Assembly: GCA_003641795.1 (NCBI GenBank)
Contig: QNAP01000009.1
Coordinates: 1-18,594, forward strand
DNA length: 18,594 bases
Origin: Thermotogae bacterium
GTDB taxonomy: Bacteria > Thermotogota > Thermotogae > UBA12178
Reading direction: 5' to 3'
Shown: piece by piece, positions 1-6,627 of the stretch
Numbering within the stretch: position 1 is the stretch's first letter
Layout: the number at the start of each line of letters is the position of its first letter
Program-made: the position numbers and the translations under genes
Notes under the pieces: generated by a model
Seen by the model: only the letters and a program-made list of their open reading frames with translations
What the model was told of the DNA's origin: nothing
Databases searched by the model: none

Positions 1-511
1 ATTTTTCGTACACCTTTATGTTCTCTTCGAGTCGCGGCTCGGGATCACCGACGAGATCCACCAACCCTCTTGAAAGCCACGCCCTCATTCCCATTTCGGA
101 AGCGGCACGTGCCACCGCGTCTTCAAAGAAGTACATGTCCACAAAAGAAGTGGTGCCGTGTTTCACCATCTCACACATAGCGAGCAAGCTTGCCCAATAG
201 ACGCATTCCCAATCGAGACGCTCTTCAAGGGGGAGTATCCGTTGGTTCAACCAAACCTCGAAACTGTCATCGTCGGAAAGTCCTCGATGGACTGTCATGG
301 CCGCGTGTGTGTGGGCGTTGATAGCACCCGGAATGAGCAACTTCCCTGTGAGATCCACGACCTCTTCTGCCGAAAAATCTTCTACTTCCCCGGCATCTTT
401 GGGTATCACTGAAGCGATACGGTTGCCTTCGACAAAGACCGAGGCATGGAAGGGTTCCGTGTTGTAGCGTGATATCACCATGGCGTTCTTCAAAAGCTTT
501 TTGCTTCCCAT
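1..511 (-). CDS. mtaD: 5'-methylthioadenosine/S-adenosylhomocysteine deaminase (MtaD), C-terminus cut by window edge
   Basis: Amidohydrolase-superfamily enzyme that would deaminate S-adenosylhomocysteine to S-inosylhomocysteine, and methylthioadenosine to the matching inosine compound, in the cytoplasm. I read it by hand on the reverse strand. The start is ATG at 511-509, preceded by AGGAG at a good spacing. About 170 residues are visible. The N-terminal strand-rich domain is followed by the metal-binding HxH (NAHTHAAM, His67 and His69), then a HGTTSFVDMY stretch and RGLVD near residue 148. From memory these match Thermotoga maritima TM0936, a characterised SAH/MTA deaminase. The remaining metal ligands (later His residues and an Asp) lie beyond the left edge, so the enzyme call rests on the first 40% or so. 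It is the last visible gene of a minus-strand operon, 2 nt after the upstream gene. An alternative is another chlorohydrolase-type deaminase of the same family. Confidence 0.85.
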   Translation of the reverse strand, partial: MGSKKLLKNAMVISRYNTEPFHASVFVEGNRIASVIPKDAGEVEDFSAEEVVDLTGKLLIPGAINAHTHAAMTVHRGLSDDDSFEVWLNQRILPLEERLDWECVYWASLLAMCEMVKHGTTSFVDMYFFEDAVARAASEMGMRAWLSRGLVDLVGDPEPRLEENIKVYEK

Positions 512-513
512 GT

Positions 514-843
514 TCAAACACTCCTGTCTATCTTGCGTACCCTGTCAGCTTCCTGCAAATTGAGGTAACCCTGCAGCATCGCTCTCTTACCGTTGGCCAG
601 GCGCTTGGCTTGATCCGTGTAATTCTTCGCCAGAGCTTCAATGCGCGCGATACGTTGTTTATCCTCCTCCACCATATTGTGGAGAAAACGAAGGGTTTCA
701 TCGTCCAAATTCTCGACATCCATCATTTTCAAGAGTTCGCCACGAGTTTGAAGAAACGACAGCAACTGCTCGACGTTACCAACATCTATGGCTTCATCGA
801 TGCGACGATTCAGATTGTCCAGCTTGCTTACAAAATCCTTCAC
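514..843 (-). CDS. small coiled-coil protein, possibly FliT/FlgN-type flagellar chaperone
   Basis: A 109-residue, highly charged, nearly all-helical protein without signal peptide or membrane span. The start is GTG at 843-841 with GGAGG seven bases upstream. It overlaps the prmC stop as GTGA, implying translational coupling. The pattern is two long helices (about 3-40 and 46-80) followed by a basic tail with GKRAMLQGY at 85-93 and ending KIDRSV. That arrangement (N-terminal helix with an LLxFLxxRxELL-like run, then a Lys/Ala/Tyr tail ending in a charged D-R) resembles short FliT-like export chaperones, but I see no diagnostic catalytic or binding motif. The family suggestion is therefore weak. 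A Thermotogales-specific hypothetical protein is equally possible. It sits between prmC and mtaD, not among flagellar genes. Confidence 0.75.
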   Translation of the reverse strand: MKDFVSKLDNLNRRIDEAIDVGNVEQLLSFLQTRGELLKMMDVENLDDETLRFLHNMVEEDKQRIARIEALAKNYTDQAKRLANGKRAMLQGYLNLQEADRVRKIDRSV

Positions 844-1649
844 GCTTGTACCTCCACATATCTGACGATGCTGTCGAGGTCTTCGAAAAAGGTGTAATCT
901 CTTACGCCAGCGTTGCGGATGATCTTTTCCAGGCTTTTCGCCTCGTAAGGTGCTAATTCCATATAAATCCTTTTTCCACGGATCAACTCCCGAAACTCCT
1001 GGAATATCCTCCTGTAGTGTGCCAATCCGTCTGGGCCACCGTCAAGCGCTATACGAGGTTCTCGTTGTACCTCCGGAGGCAACGATTTCAGCATATGTGT
1101 AGGTATGTATGGCGGGTTGGAGACAATTATCGACACTTCCCGGTATATTGATGGATTCCAAAGTGGTGTCAGCGAATCGCATTGAATAAACCTGATCTTT
1201 TCAGAAACACCATTGAGCTGAGCGTTTTTCCTCGCAATATCCAACGCCGCGTTGGAGATATCAACCGCATAACCTCTCATCTTTCCATAGTAACTGAGAG
1301 CCACGGCAATGGCACCACTTCCCGTGCCCAGGTCGAAATACACATCTTCCGGGCTCGATCTCTCCAGTACTATCTCCACCAGGGTCTCCGTGTCAGACCT
1401 GGGTATCAGCACGTCAGGATTGACCTGGAAAGAAAGCGACATGAACTCACAACGCCCAACAACATATTGAACTGGCTCCCCACGCAGAAGTCGGAGAGCT
1501 GATTGGTGAATGGCATACGCTTGTTCGGATGTAACTCTCTCTTGTGCAACGAACCGCGCGAAATCTCCATATATGGCAGCTATGAGAGCCTTAGTCGTGG
1601 ATGAACCGAGTTGTTGTGCGAGTTTTCTAAACAGTGCTCTTGGTGTCAT
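840..1649 (-). CDS. prmC: peptide chain release factor glutamine methyltransferase PrmC (HemK)
   Basis: Methylates the Gln of the GGQ motif in release factors RF1/RF2 using S-adenosylmethionine. The protein has 269 residues from the chosen ATG at 1649-1647. That start overlaps the upstream stop as ATGA. The open frame extends 16 codons further, but only into the previous gene. An N-terminal helical domain (about 1-75) binds the release factor. A Rossmann methyltransferase follows, with the SAM motif DLGTGSG at 106-112 and an acidic residue after beta-2 (AVD, 128-130). The catalytic NPPY is at 178-181 and is the hallmark of N5-glutamine methyltransferases. The GEPVQYVVG segment (57-65) is also typical. 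Length and motif order are normal for the family; T. maritima TM0488 is the structurally known relative. The product SAH could be handled by the deaminase two genes downstream, which is inference. Confidence 0.95.
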   Translation of the reverse strand: MTPRALFRKLAQQLGSSTTKALIAAIYGDFARFVAQERVTSEQAYAIHQSALRLLRGEPVQYVVGRCEFMSLSFQVNPDVLIPRSDTETLVEIVLERSSPEDVYFDLGTGSGAIAVALSYYGKMRGYAVDISNAALDIARKNAQLNGVSEKIRFIQCDSLTPLWNPSIYREVSIIVSNPPYIPTHMLKSLPPEVQREPRIALDGGPDGLAHYRRIFQEFRELIRGKRIYMELAPYEAKSLEKIIRNAGVRDYTFFEDLDSIVRYVEVQA

Positions 1650-1948
1650 ATACCCAGCATTTGACGCGCATTTGGGTCCATCATTTCCGGTGACCATGGC
1701 GGATCGAACGTGAGGTGAACTTTGGCTTCCTTTACGCCTTCTATCTCCTCAACATGCCGCCTGGCGTCTTCCATGATGAATCCTCCCAATGGACACATGG
1801 GTGTTGTGAGAGTCATGGTGATTTCTACATTACCGTCATTTATCTTGACATCGTATACCAATCCCAGAGTGACGATGTCCAGCCCGATTTCCAAGTCGTA
1901 CACTTGCTTGAGTGCTTCCATCACCTGTTCGCGTGTGATTTTTGACAT
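1646..1948 (-). CDS. MIP18/PaaD/SufT-family (DUF59) iron-sulfur cluster assembly protein
   Basis: A 100-residue cytoplasmic protein of the MIP18/DUF59 family, whose members help mature Fe-S proteins (SufT in bacteria, CIA2 in eukaryotes). The visible signature is DLEIGLDIVTLGLVYDV at 18-34, then TLTTPMCPLGG with the conserved Cys52, then LTFDPPWSPEMM at 79-90. The usual DPE turn reads DLE here; from memory the T. maritima homologue TM0487 reads DFE, so loss of that proline may be a lineage trait. I chose ATG at 1948-1946, which has GGGGAGG six bases upstream, rather than the ATG six codons earlier, which has no such site. It ends in an ATGA overlap with prmC and starts 18 nt after the SurA-like gene. 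Its specific client proteins cannot be told from the sequence. Confidence 0.92.
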   Translation of the reverse strand: MSKITREQVMEALKQVYDLEIGLDIVTLGLVYDVKINDGNVEITMTLTTPMCPLGGFIMEDARRHVEEIEGVKEAKVHLTFDPPWSPEMMDPNARQMLGI

Positions 1949-1966
1949 GCGGATCCTCCCCACCAT

Positions 1967-2941
1967 TCAAATTCCGATCTCTATCTTGCTCTGTTCCCTG
2001 AACGGTTTGAACTCTTCATTGTACCAACGATTCCAAAGTTCTTCCCGTTTTCTATCCAGCAACTTCGACACGATCTGATCTTTGGCCTCTTCCAGGGCCA
2101 GTTTTCTTTCCTCAACGCGGTCAACCAATTTGTAGATCTCCCAACCTTCCGATACTTCATAGGGTCCAACTACAGCCCCTTTCTGTGCGAGGAAGAGAGC
2201 CTCTGCCGCCGTAGTGTTTTCAAAATCACTTTTTTCCTTCCAACCACCGTCGGTGTTGTCAAGAATGGAGTAGCGCTTCGCGATTTCCGTAAAATCTGCC
2301 CCGTTGGAGATCTCTTCGAGAGCCCTTTTGGCATCCGCTTCGGTGGCAGTTCTCAGAACGAGAACATGAACCTTACTCGGTTCACGAAATTCCGCGCTGT
2401 TGGTTTCGTAATACTGCTTTATTTCCTCGTTGCTCACGGTAGCCTCTGCTGTTACCTTACTGAAAACCGCGATGAGATACTGCCTGTAAAGCTGATCTCG
2501 AACCAGGGACCGCTTCAGCGCGTCTGAACTCTCGTAACCTTGCAAGAGTGCGTACTGCTCGAACTCCTCTTTACCGATTCCACTTTGTTGAAGAATCGAA
2601 GAAACCTCTTCTTCCACCTGTTGTCGAACTTGTTCTTCGTCTATGGAAATGCCGGCCTTGTTAGCCCATTGCTTCAAGAGGATCCGGTCTACCAATTCTT
2701 GGAGCCTAATCCGCTGATATTCCTTAAGAAACGCCACTCCTTGCTCTGTCGATAAGAGCGCGTTGTAGAATTCTTGGTCGGTTTGCTTGATGGTAAAGAG
2801 TACGTACGAGATGCGGGCATACTCGTCCAACTGCTGGACTGTTATCACTTCGCCGTTCACCGTCGCCACAGGTGTGATATCTGCCGCATAGAATGATCCC
2901 AGAGCCAACAATAGAGCCAAGATCGCAACCAGTTGTTTCAT
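1967..2941 (-). CDS. secreted SurA/PpiC-type peptidyl-prolyl isomerase or chaperone
   Basis: A 324-residue exported protein. The N-terminus is a signal peptide (Lys3, hydrophobic core 4-15, likely cleavage after the FYA at 17-19). There is no lipobox cysteine, so it is predicted to be periplasmic (under the toga) rather than lipid-anchored. Residues 23-165 form the SurA_N-like helical chaperone part (VATVNGEVITVQQLDEY is the typical opening). Residues about 187-275 form a parvulin domain (VHVLVLRTATEADAKRALEEI, then NGADFTEIAKRYS, DGGW, and VGPYEVSEGWEIYKL). The last strand reads GWEIYKL where active parvulins usually have GYHIIKL, and the HILV opening is VHVLVL, so isomerase activity may be weak or lost and the protein may work mainly as a chaperone. 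A charged C-terminal helix (276-316) follows. It is coupled to mazG by an ATGA overlap. It probably assists folding of outer-envelope proteins, which is inference. Confidence 0.88.
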   Translation of the reverse strand: MKQLVAILALLLALGSFYAADITPVATVNGEVITVQQLDEYARISYVLFTIKQTDQEFYNALLSTEQGVAFLKEYQRIRLQELVDRILLKQWANKAGISIDEEQVRQQVEEEVSSILQQSGIGKEEFEQYALLQGYESSDALKRSLVRDQLYRQYLIAVFSKVTAEATVSNEEIKQYYETNSAEFREPSKVHVLVLRTATEADAKRALEEISNGADFTEIAKRYSILDNTDGGWKEKSDFENTTAAEALFLAQKGAVVGPYEVSEGWEIYKLVDRVEERKLALEEAKDQIVSKLLDRKREELWNRWYNEEFKPFREQSKIEIGI

Positions 2942-3702
2942 GATTCTTCCGCCTCCTTCGCTTTCTCCCAGTATTTGTCGAGGATCTCCATTCCGACTTC
3001 CTCGAAGACCAGTCCATCTTCCTCAAGCAGCTTTTCCATTCGTCTGAATCGGCATAAAAACTTCTCTGTAGACTTCCTGAGAGCTCTCTCAGGATCCACA
3101 CCGAGAAATCTGGACAGATTGACCAAGGAAAAGAGAAGATCCCCGAGTTCTTCTTCTACCCGACTTTCTGGTGCTTTCTTGAGTTCTTTCAACTCTTCTT
3201 GAACCTTCTCAAGCACTCCCTCGGTGTTTTCCCAATCAAACCCCACTGCCGAGGCATTTTCTTGGATGCGCCGGGCCAGAGAAAGGCTCGGCAAAGCCCT
3301 ATCGACATCTCCTATTCTGGAATGATTCTCACGATTCTTTTCCCGGGACTTTATCTCTTCCCATTGTTGATACGAGTAACCTGGTGAATCGCCAAAAACG
3401 TGAGGATGACGTCTTATCAGCTTCCCGTTCAGCTTTTCGAGAACATCCAAAATATCGAACCAGCCTTCCTCTTTTGCAATTTGCGCATGAAAGATCACTT
3501 GTAGCAAAACATCCCCGAGTTCTTCCGTGATCTCTTCCCCGTCTCCACGATCGATGGCATCGATGAGCTCATAAGACTCTTCAACAAGATAAGGTTTCAG
3601 AGTCTCGTGAGTCTGCGCTTTATCCCAATCACAACCGTCAGGACCGCGCAGTGTCTCCATGATTTTCACGAGTTCTTCGAAGGCTTCACCAATTCTTCCC
3701 AC
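2938..3702 (-). CDS. mazG: nucleoside triphosphate pyrophosphohydrolase MazG
   Basis: Hydrolyses NTPs and dNTPs to the monophosphate plus pyrophosphate, cleaning aberrant nucleotides in the cytoplasm. There are two MazG domains. The first has EESYE at 41-45 and EELGD at 60-64; the second has EELKE at 169-173 and EEELGD at 183-188. These are the paired acidic helices that hold Mg2+. The linker carries RRHPHVFGD (97-105), also characteristic of full-length two-domain MazG. With GTG at 3702-3700 the protein is 254 residues, close to the E. coli length. AGGTG lies five bases upstream of this GTG. The frame is open upstream to 3783, but that extension runs through the -10 promoter element at 3728-3733 and is rejected. 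It is the first gene of the minus-strand operon. Confidence 0.95.
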   Translation of the reverse strand: MGRIGEAFEELVKIMETLRGPDGCDWDKAQTHETLKPYLVEESYELIDAIDRGDGEEITEELGDVLLQVIFHAQIAKEEGWFDILDVLEKLNGKLIRRHPHVFGDSPGYSYQQWEEIKSREKNRENHSRIGDVDRALPSLSLARRIQENASAVGFDWENTEGVLEKVQEELKELKKAPESRVEEELGDLLFSLVNLSRFLGVDPERALRKSTEKFLCRFRRMEKLLEEDGLVFEEVGMEILDKYWEKAKEAEES

Positions 3703-3727
3703 ACCATCACCTCGCTTTTTTCGTTTA

Positions 3728-3733
3728 ATTATA
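3728..3733 (-). promoter_or_regulatory. -10 element of the mazG operon promoter
   Basis: On the minus strand a perfect TATAAT (in the context GTTGTATAATTAAACG) lies about 26 bases before the chosen mazG GTG. This would give a transcript with a leader of roughly 20 nt that contains just the ribosome-binding site. I see no convincing -35 hexamer at 16-18 bp spacing. A short dyad, TACCA-N5-TGGTA, lies near 3779-3793 and could be an operator, but that is only suggestive. Confidence 0.55.
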
Positions 3734-3884
3734 CAACTCCAATCTGTCGGAAGGGTTTCGAATGCACTGAGCACCGTTACCAAGCAGTGGTAGCAATGTA
3801 CGCGACTTTTCGGTCAGATTTTTCTATCCATCGCGATTTTCCGGGAATGAGGTGCTTTTTGACGGAATTTTTGTAACCTCCAGA

Positions 3885-3894
3885 TGGTATATAT
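3885..3894 (+). promoter_or_regulatory. candidate extended -10 promoter of the nitroreductase gene
   Basis: TGGTATATAT fits an extended -10 (TGnTATAnT). The same string occurs before cheX on the minus strand, and the close relative TGGTATAAT precedes metG. A TTGACG at 3859-3864 is a good -35 by sequence but sits 23 bp away, too far for standard spacing. The predicted start of transcription near 3901 leaves a leader of about 57 nt before the GTG at 3958. Confidence 0.4.
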
Positions 3895-3957
3895 TTGTTG
3901 GTGTATCAGTATAGACTCACAAGGTATCACGTAAAGAGAAAGAAGGAGGTATCAAGC

Positions 3958-4458
3958 GTGGAAGCCATCTTCAAGCGCAGAAGTGTGAGAAAATTTCTGG
4001 ATCGAGCCATCACGGACGATCGGATCAAACAGATCGTGAAGGCGGCTATGGCTGCACCATCAGCAGGTGGTGCGCAACACTGGCATTTTGTCGTATTGCG
4101 GAACAAGGATCTGAAGTCCACCATAGCAAAGCGCTATCCTAACATCGCACCGTTGAAGAGTGCGCCTGTTGGGATTTTGATCTGTGCCGACACGAGCCTC
4201 GAAGTTTATCCAGGTTTTTGGATGCTGGACTGTGCAGCCGCTACCCAAAACATCCTACTCATGGCAACCGAGCTCGGATTGGGAGGAGTATGGTGTGCTG
4301 TCTACCCCGATGAAGAGAGGATGGGGGGAATACGAGAACTGCTAAAACTTCCCGAATCGGTTCAACCGTTTTCCATTGTTCCGGTGGGATATCCAGCAGA
4401 AAAGATAGAACCTGAGGATAGGTTCAGCGAAGAACGAATCCATTACGACGGTTGGTGA
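3958..4458 (+). CDS. small nitroreductase-family flavoprotein
   Basis: A 166-residue FMN-dependent oxidoreductase of the nitroreductase superfamily, expected to use NAD(P)H. The N-terminal KRRSVRKF (6-13) binds the FMN phosphate. APSAGGAQHWHFVVL (33-47) is the typical second FMN-contact segment, and a helix plus GLGGVWC (107-113) covers the flavin. The C-terminus HYDGW matches the usual aromatic ending. The length fits the short single-domain branch of the family. GTG at 3958 is chosen because AAGGAGG lies eight bases upstream. The frame stays open 21 codons earlier (to 3895), but that stretch overlaps the promoter. It is the first gene rightward from the divergent region. The natural substrate (quinone, nitro compound, flavin or other) cannot be predicted. 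Confidence 0.9.
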   Translation: MEAIFKRRSVRKFLDRAITDDRIKQIVKAAMAAPSAGGAQHWHFVVLRNKDLKSTIAKRYPNIAPLKSAPVGILICADTSLEVYPGFWMLDCAAATQNILLMATELGLGGVWCAVYPDEERMGGIRELLKLPESVQPFSIVPVGYPAEKIEPEDRFSEERIHYDGW

Positions 4459-4480
4459 GAGGTGATCATTTCTGGGATTG

Positions 4481-4633
4481 ATGGATCGAGATTATTACAA
4501 GGAGCACTGGAGAAAGAAAGAAGAGTCAGAGAGAACCCGCTACGGTGGGAAGAATAAGCTGGGACTAGTCTTGACCGTTGCTGTAGCCGTGATCGTGGTG
4601 ATCTTTACGGTTTTCGCACTGATAGCACAGTAG
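4481..4633 (+). CDS. 50-residue single-span membrane protein, unrecognised
   Basis: A short open frame, ATG at 4481 to TAG at 4631-4633, encodes 50 residues. The first 26 are strongly charged (MDRDYYKEHWRKKEESERTR, then YGGKNK). They are followed by one clean hydrophobic span, LGLVLTVAVAVIVVIF and on to about residue 49, ending directly at Gln-stop. Positive charges just before the span predict a cytoplasmic N-terminus. The ribosome-binding site is poor at the ATG: GAGAGGTGAT at 4457-4466 is 14 bases away, and a GGGA sits close by. An in-frame TTG lies just before the ATG. It starts 22 nt after the nitroreductase stop, so the two are probably cotranscribed. Sequence character argues for a real gene, but I recognise no family. 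Confidence 0.6.
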   Translation: MDRDYYKEHWRKKEESERTRYGGKNKLGLVLTVAVAVIVVIFTVFALIAQ

Positions 4634-4672
4634 TTGAAATACTCTTGGGATGCTAAAAAGCGTAATAGAAGG

Positions 4673-4681
4673 TGGTATAAT
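4673..4681 (+). promoter_or_regulatory. extended -10 promoter for metG and the downstream run
   Basis: TGGTATAAT is a consensus extended -10 (TG-n-TATAAT). At 17-18 bp spacing the -35 position holds only a weak match, while TTGAAA at 4634-4639 is too distant. An extended -10 does not need a good -35. Transcription would begin near 4688, about 29 nt before the preferred metG start. This is the only clear promoter I see ahead of the genes from metG to 16103. Confidence 0.6.
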
Positions 4682-4703
4682 GAGGCCAAGATGGAGCTGG
4701 ATC

Positions 4704-4713
4704 GGGGGTGATC
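4704..4713 (+). promoter_or_regulatory. ribosome-binding site deciding the metG start
   Basis: GGGGGTGATC differs from the ideal anti-16S match GGAGGTGATC at one base. The in-frame GTG at 4708 lies inside this site. The TTG at 4717 follows the GGGGG core by eight bases, the usual spacing, so TTG is the more likely initiator. Confidence 0.6.
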
Positions 4714-4716
4714 ACC

Positions 4717-6627
4717 TTGGGCAAATTCTACGTTACCACACCGATCTATTATATAAACTCTGAGCCACATATTGGATCTGCTTATACTACTATTGTTGCC
4801 GATGTCATAGCCAGGTACAGAAGGTTTTTGGGAGATGACGTCTTTTTTCTGACAGGCACCGACGAACACGGACAGAAGGTATACAACGCTGCTAAAGAAG
4901 CCGGCAAAGACACAGAGACCTTTTGTGACGAACTTGCGGAGAAGTTCAGATCTCTTTGGAAGGACTTAAAGATAACCAACGACGGCTTCATACGCACGAC
5001 GGATCCTCAACACATGAAGACGGTCCAGTACTTCGTCGAAAAGATGATGAATAATGGAGACGTTTACAGAGGGGTATATCGCGGATGGTACTGTGTGCCG
5101 TGCGAAAGCTATTGGGGCGACGAGGAGCTCCTTGAAGGAAATATCTGTCCGTCTTGCGGTAGACCGGTGAAACGGATTGAAGAAGTTAACTACTTCTTCC
5201 GTCTTAGCAAGTATCGCGATCCACTGTTGAAGCATTTCCATGAGAACCCGGATTTTGTAGAGCCCGACTTTCGACGTAACGAAATGTTGAGAATACTCGA
5301 AGGTGGGCTGAAAGATGTCAGTATCACGAGAACGACCTTCAGTTGGGGAGTCCCCATGCCCAACGCACCGGGGCATGTGATATACGTTTGGATCGATGCC
5401 CTCATAAACTACGCGTCTGCTATCGGTTACCCGCACGACACGGAAATCTTCCAGCGCTACTGGCCGGCTGATGTGCATCTCATAGGTAAAGAAATAAATC
5501 GCTTTCATTCCATCATTTGGCCAGCCATGCTCATGTCAGTGGGGTTACCACTTCCAAAGAAGGTCTACGCACATGGGTGGCTTACCGTCAATGGACAGAA
5601 GATATCCAAATCCCTCGGCAACGCCATCGATCCGAGAAGGTTAACCGAAGTGTACGGAAACGACGTGATCAGGTATTACTTGCTAAGAGATATCGTTTTC
5701 GGCAGAGATGGCGACTTCTCCGAGGAGAATTTGATAACCAGGATAAACGCTGATCTCGCCAACGATCTTGGGAATTTAGTTCACAGAACCACAGCCATGG
5801 TTGTCCAGAACTTCGGACGAGTTCCCAATCCCGGTCCCATGGAAGGCCCCGACACCCAGTTGGTAGAGTTGGCAACGGCTACCGTTCATCGATATCACGA
5901 GGGTATGACCAGTTATCGCTTCACGCAAGCCTTGGAAAACCTGTGGGAGCTGGTGAGATTTGCGAACAAATATATCGACCTTACCGAACCATGGAAGCTG
6001 GCGAAGAGACCGGAAAAGAGAGAGAGACTGAGTGCCGTTCTGTACAACTTACTGGAAACCATCAGGCTTGTGTCGTTGATGTTGCTTCCGGTGATGCCTG
6101 ACACTTCCGAAGAAATCCGGAAGAGGTTATCCGTGGAGGAAGAACCGAGTGCGCAACAACTCAAATGGGGTCTTCTCAAACGGGGAAATCCTGTGGTCCA
6201 CGGCGAGCCACTTTTTGAACGGATAGATCCTGCCAAGTGGTCGAGGGTGATAGTCACACGCCAAGAGAAAGGTGAAGAAAATGAAGAGAGGGAGGAAAGA
6301 GCTTTGATCACCATAGACGAATTCAAAAAGGTGAAACTGAGAGTTGCAAAGGTCGTTGCGGCAGAGAGAATCGAAAATTCCAGAAAGTTAATGAAGCTAA
6401 AGGTGAATCTGGGAGAGTTAGGAGAGCGACAAATCGTGGCAGGGATAGCCAAGCACTATGAGCCAGAGGAACTCGTTGGAAAGTTGATCGTGGTGGTGGA
6501 AAACCTTCAGCCAGCGAAACTGATGGGAGAAGAATCCAGAGGCATGCTCCTTGCCGCATCCAAAGGAGAATTTCTCAGAATTTTGACTGTTGATGGCGAG
6601 ATAGAGCCGGGAGCGGAGGTATCTTAA
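4717..6627 (+). CDS. metG: methionyl-tRNA synthetase
   Basis: Charges tRNA-Met and initiator tRNA with methionine in the cytoplasm. The protein has 636 residues from TTG at 4717; GTG at 4708 would add three. The catalytic Rossmann domain carries the HIGH-type motif HIGS (18-21) and the KMSKS-type motif KISKS (295-299). Between them a zinc knuckle is formed by CVPC (Cys126 and Cys129) and CPSC (Cys144 and Cys147). The anticodon-binding helical domain follows (about 350-500). From about 530 the C-terminus is an EMAPII/Trbp111-like tRNA-binding OB fold (VKLRVAKVVAAERIENS, IVAGIAKHY, NLQPAKLMGEESRGMLLAA), which mediates dimerisation in bacterial MetRS. All key motifs are intact. The stop overlaps the gyrA start by one base (TAATG), so the two are translationally coupled. 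Confidence 0.98.
   Translation: MGKFYVTTPIYYINSEPHIGSAYTTIVADVIARYRRFLGDDVFFLTGTDEHGQKVYNAAKEAGKDTETFCDELAEKFRSLWKDLKITNDGFIRTTDPQHMKTVQYFVEKMMNNGDVYRGVYRGWYCVPCESYWGDEELLEGNICPSCGRPVKRIEEVNYFFRLSKYRDPLLKHFHENPDFVEPDFRRNEMLRILEGGLKDVSITRTTFSWGVPMPNAPGHVIYVWIDALINYASAIGYPHDTEIFQRYWPADVHLIGKEINRFHSIIWPAMLMSVGLPLPKKVYAHGWLTVNGQKISKSLGNAIDPRRLTEVYGNDVIRYYLLRDIVFGRDGDFSEENLITRINADLANDLGNLVHRTTAMVVQNFGRVPNPGPMEGPDTQLVELATATVHRYHEGMTSYRFTQALENLWELVRFANKYIDLTEPWKLAKRPEKRERLSAVLYNLLETIRLVSLMLLPVMPDTSEEIRKRLSVEEEPSAQQLKWGLLKRGNPVVHGEPLFERIDPAKWSRVIVTRQEKGEENEEREERALITIDEFKKVKLRVAKVVAAERIENSRKLMKLKVNLGELGERQIVAGIAKHYEPEELVGKLIVVVENLQPAKLMGEESRGMLLAASKGEFLRILTVDGEIEPGAEVS

Noticed and set aside
3703..3783. 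N-terminal extension of mazG to an upstream start
   Set aside because: The extension crosses a TATAAT promoter element and is not needed for the family length. GTG at 3702 has a good ribosome-binding site.
4462..4557. 31-codon frame starting GTG directly after the nitroreductase
   Set aside because: It overlaps the 50-codon membrane frame, starts inside a purine-rich ribosome-binding-like site, and its product has no protein-like pattern.
4966..6452. Two minus-strand open frames of about 180 residues inside metG
   Set aside because: Both lie antisense to conserved metG domains and show no protein-like pattern.
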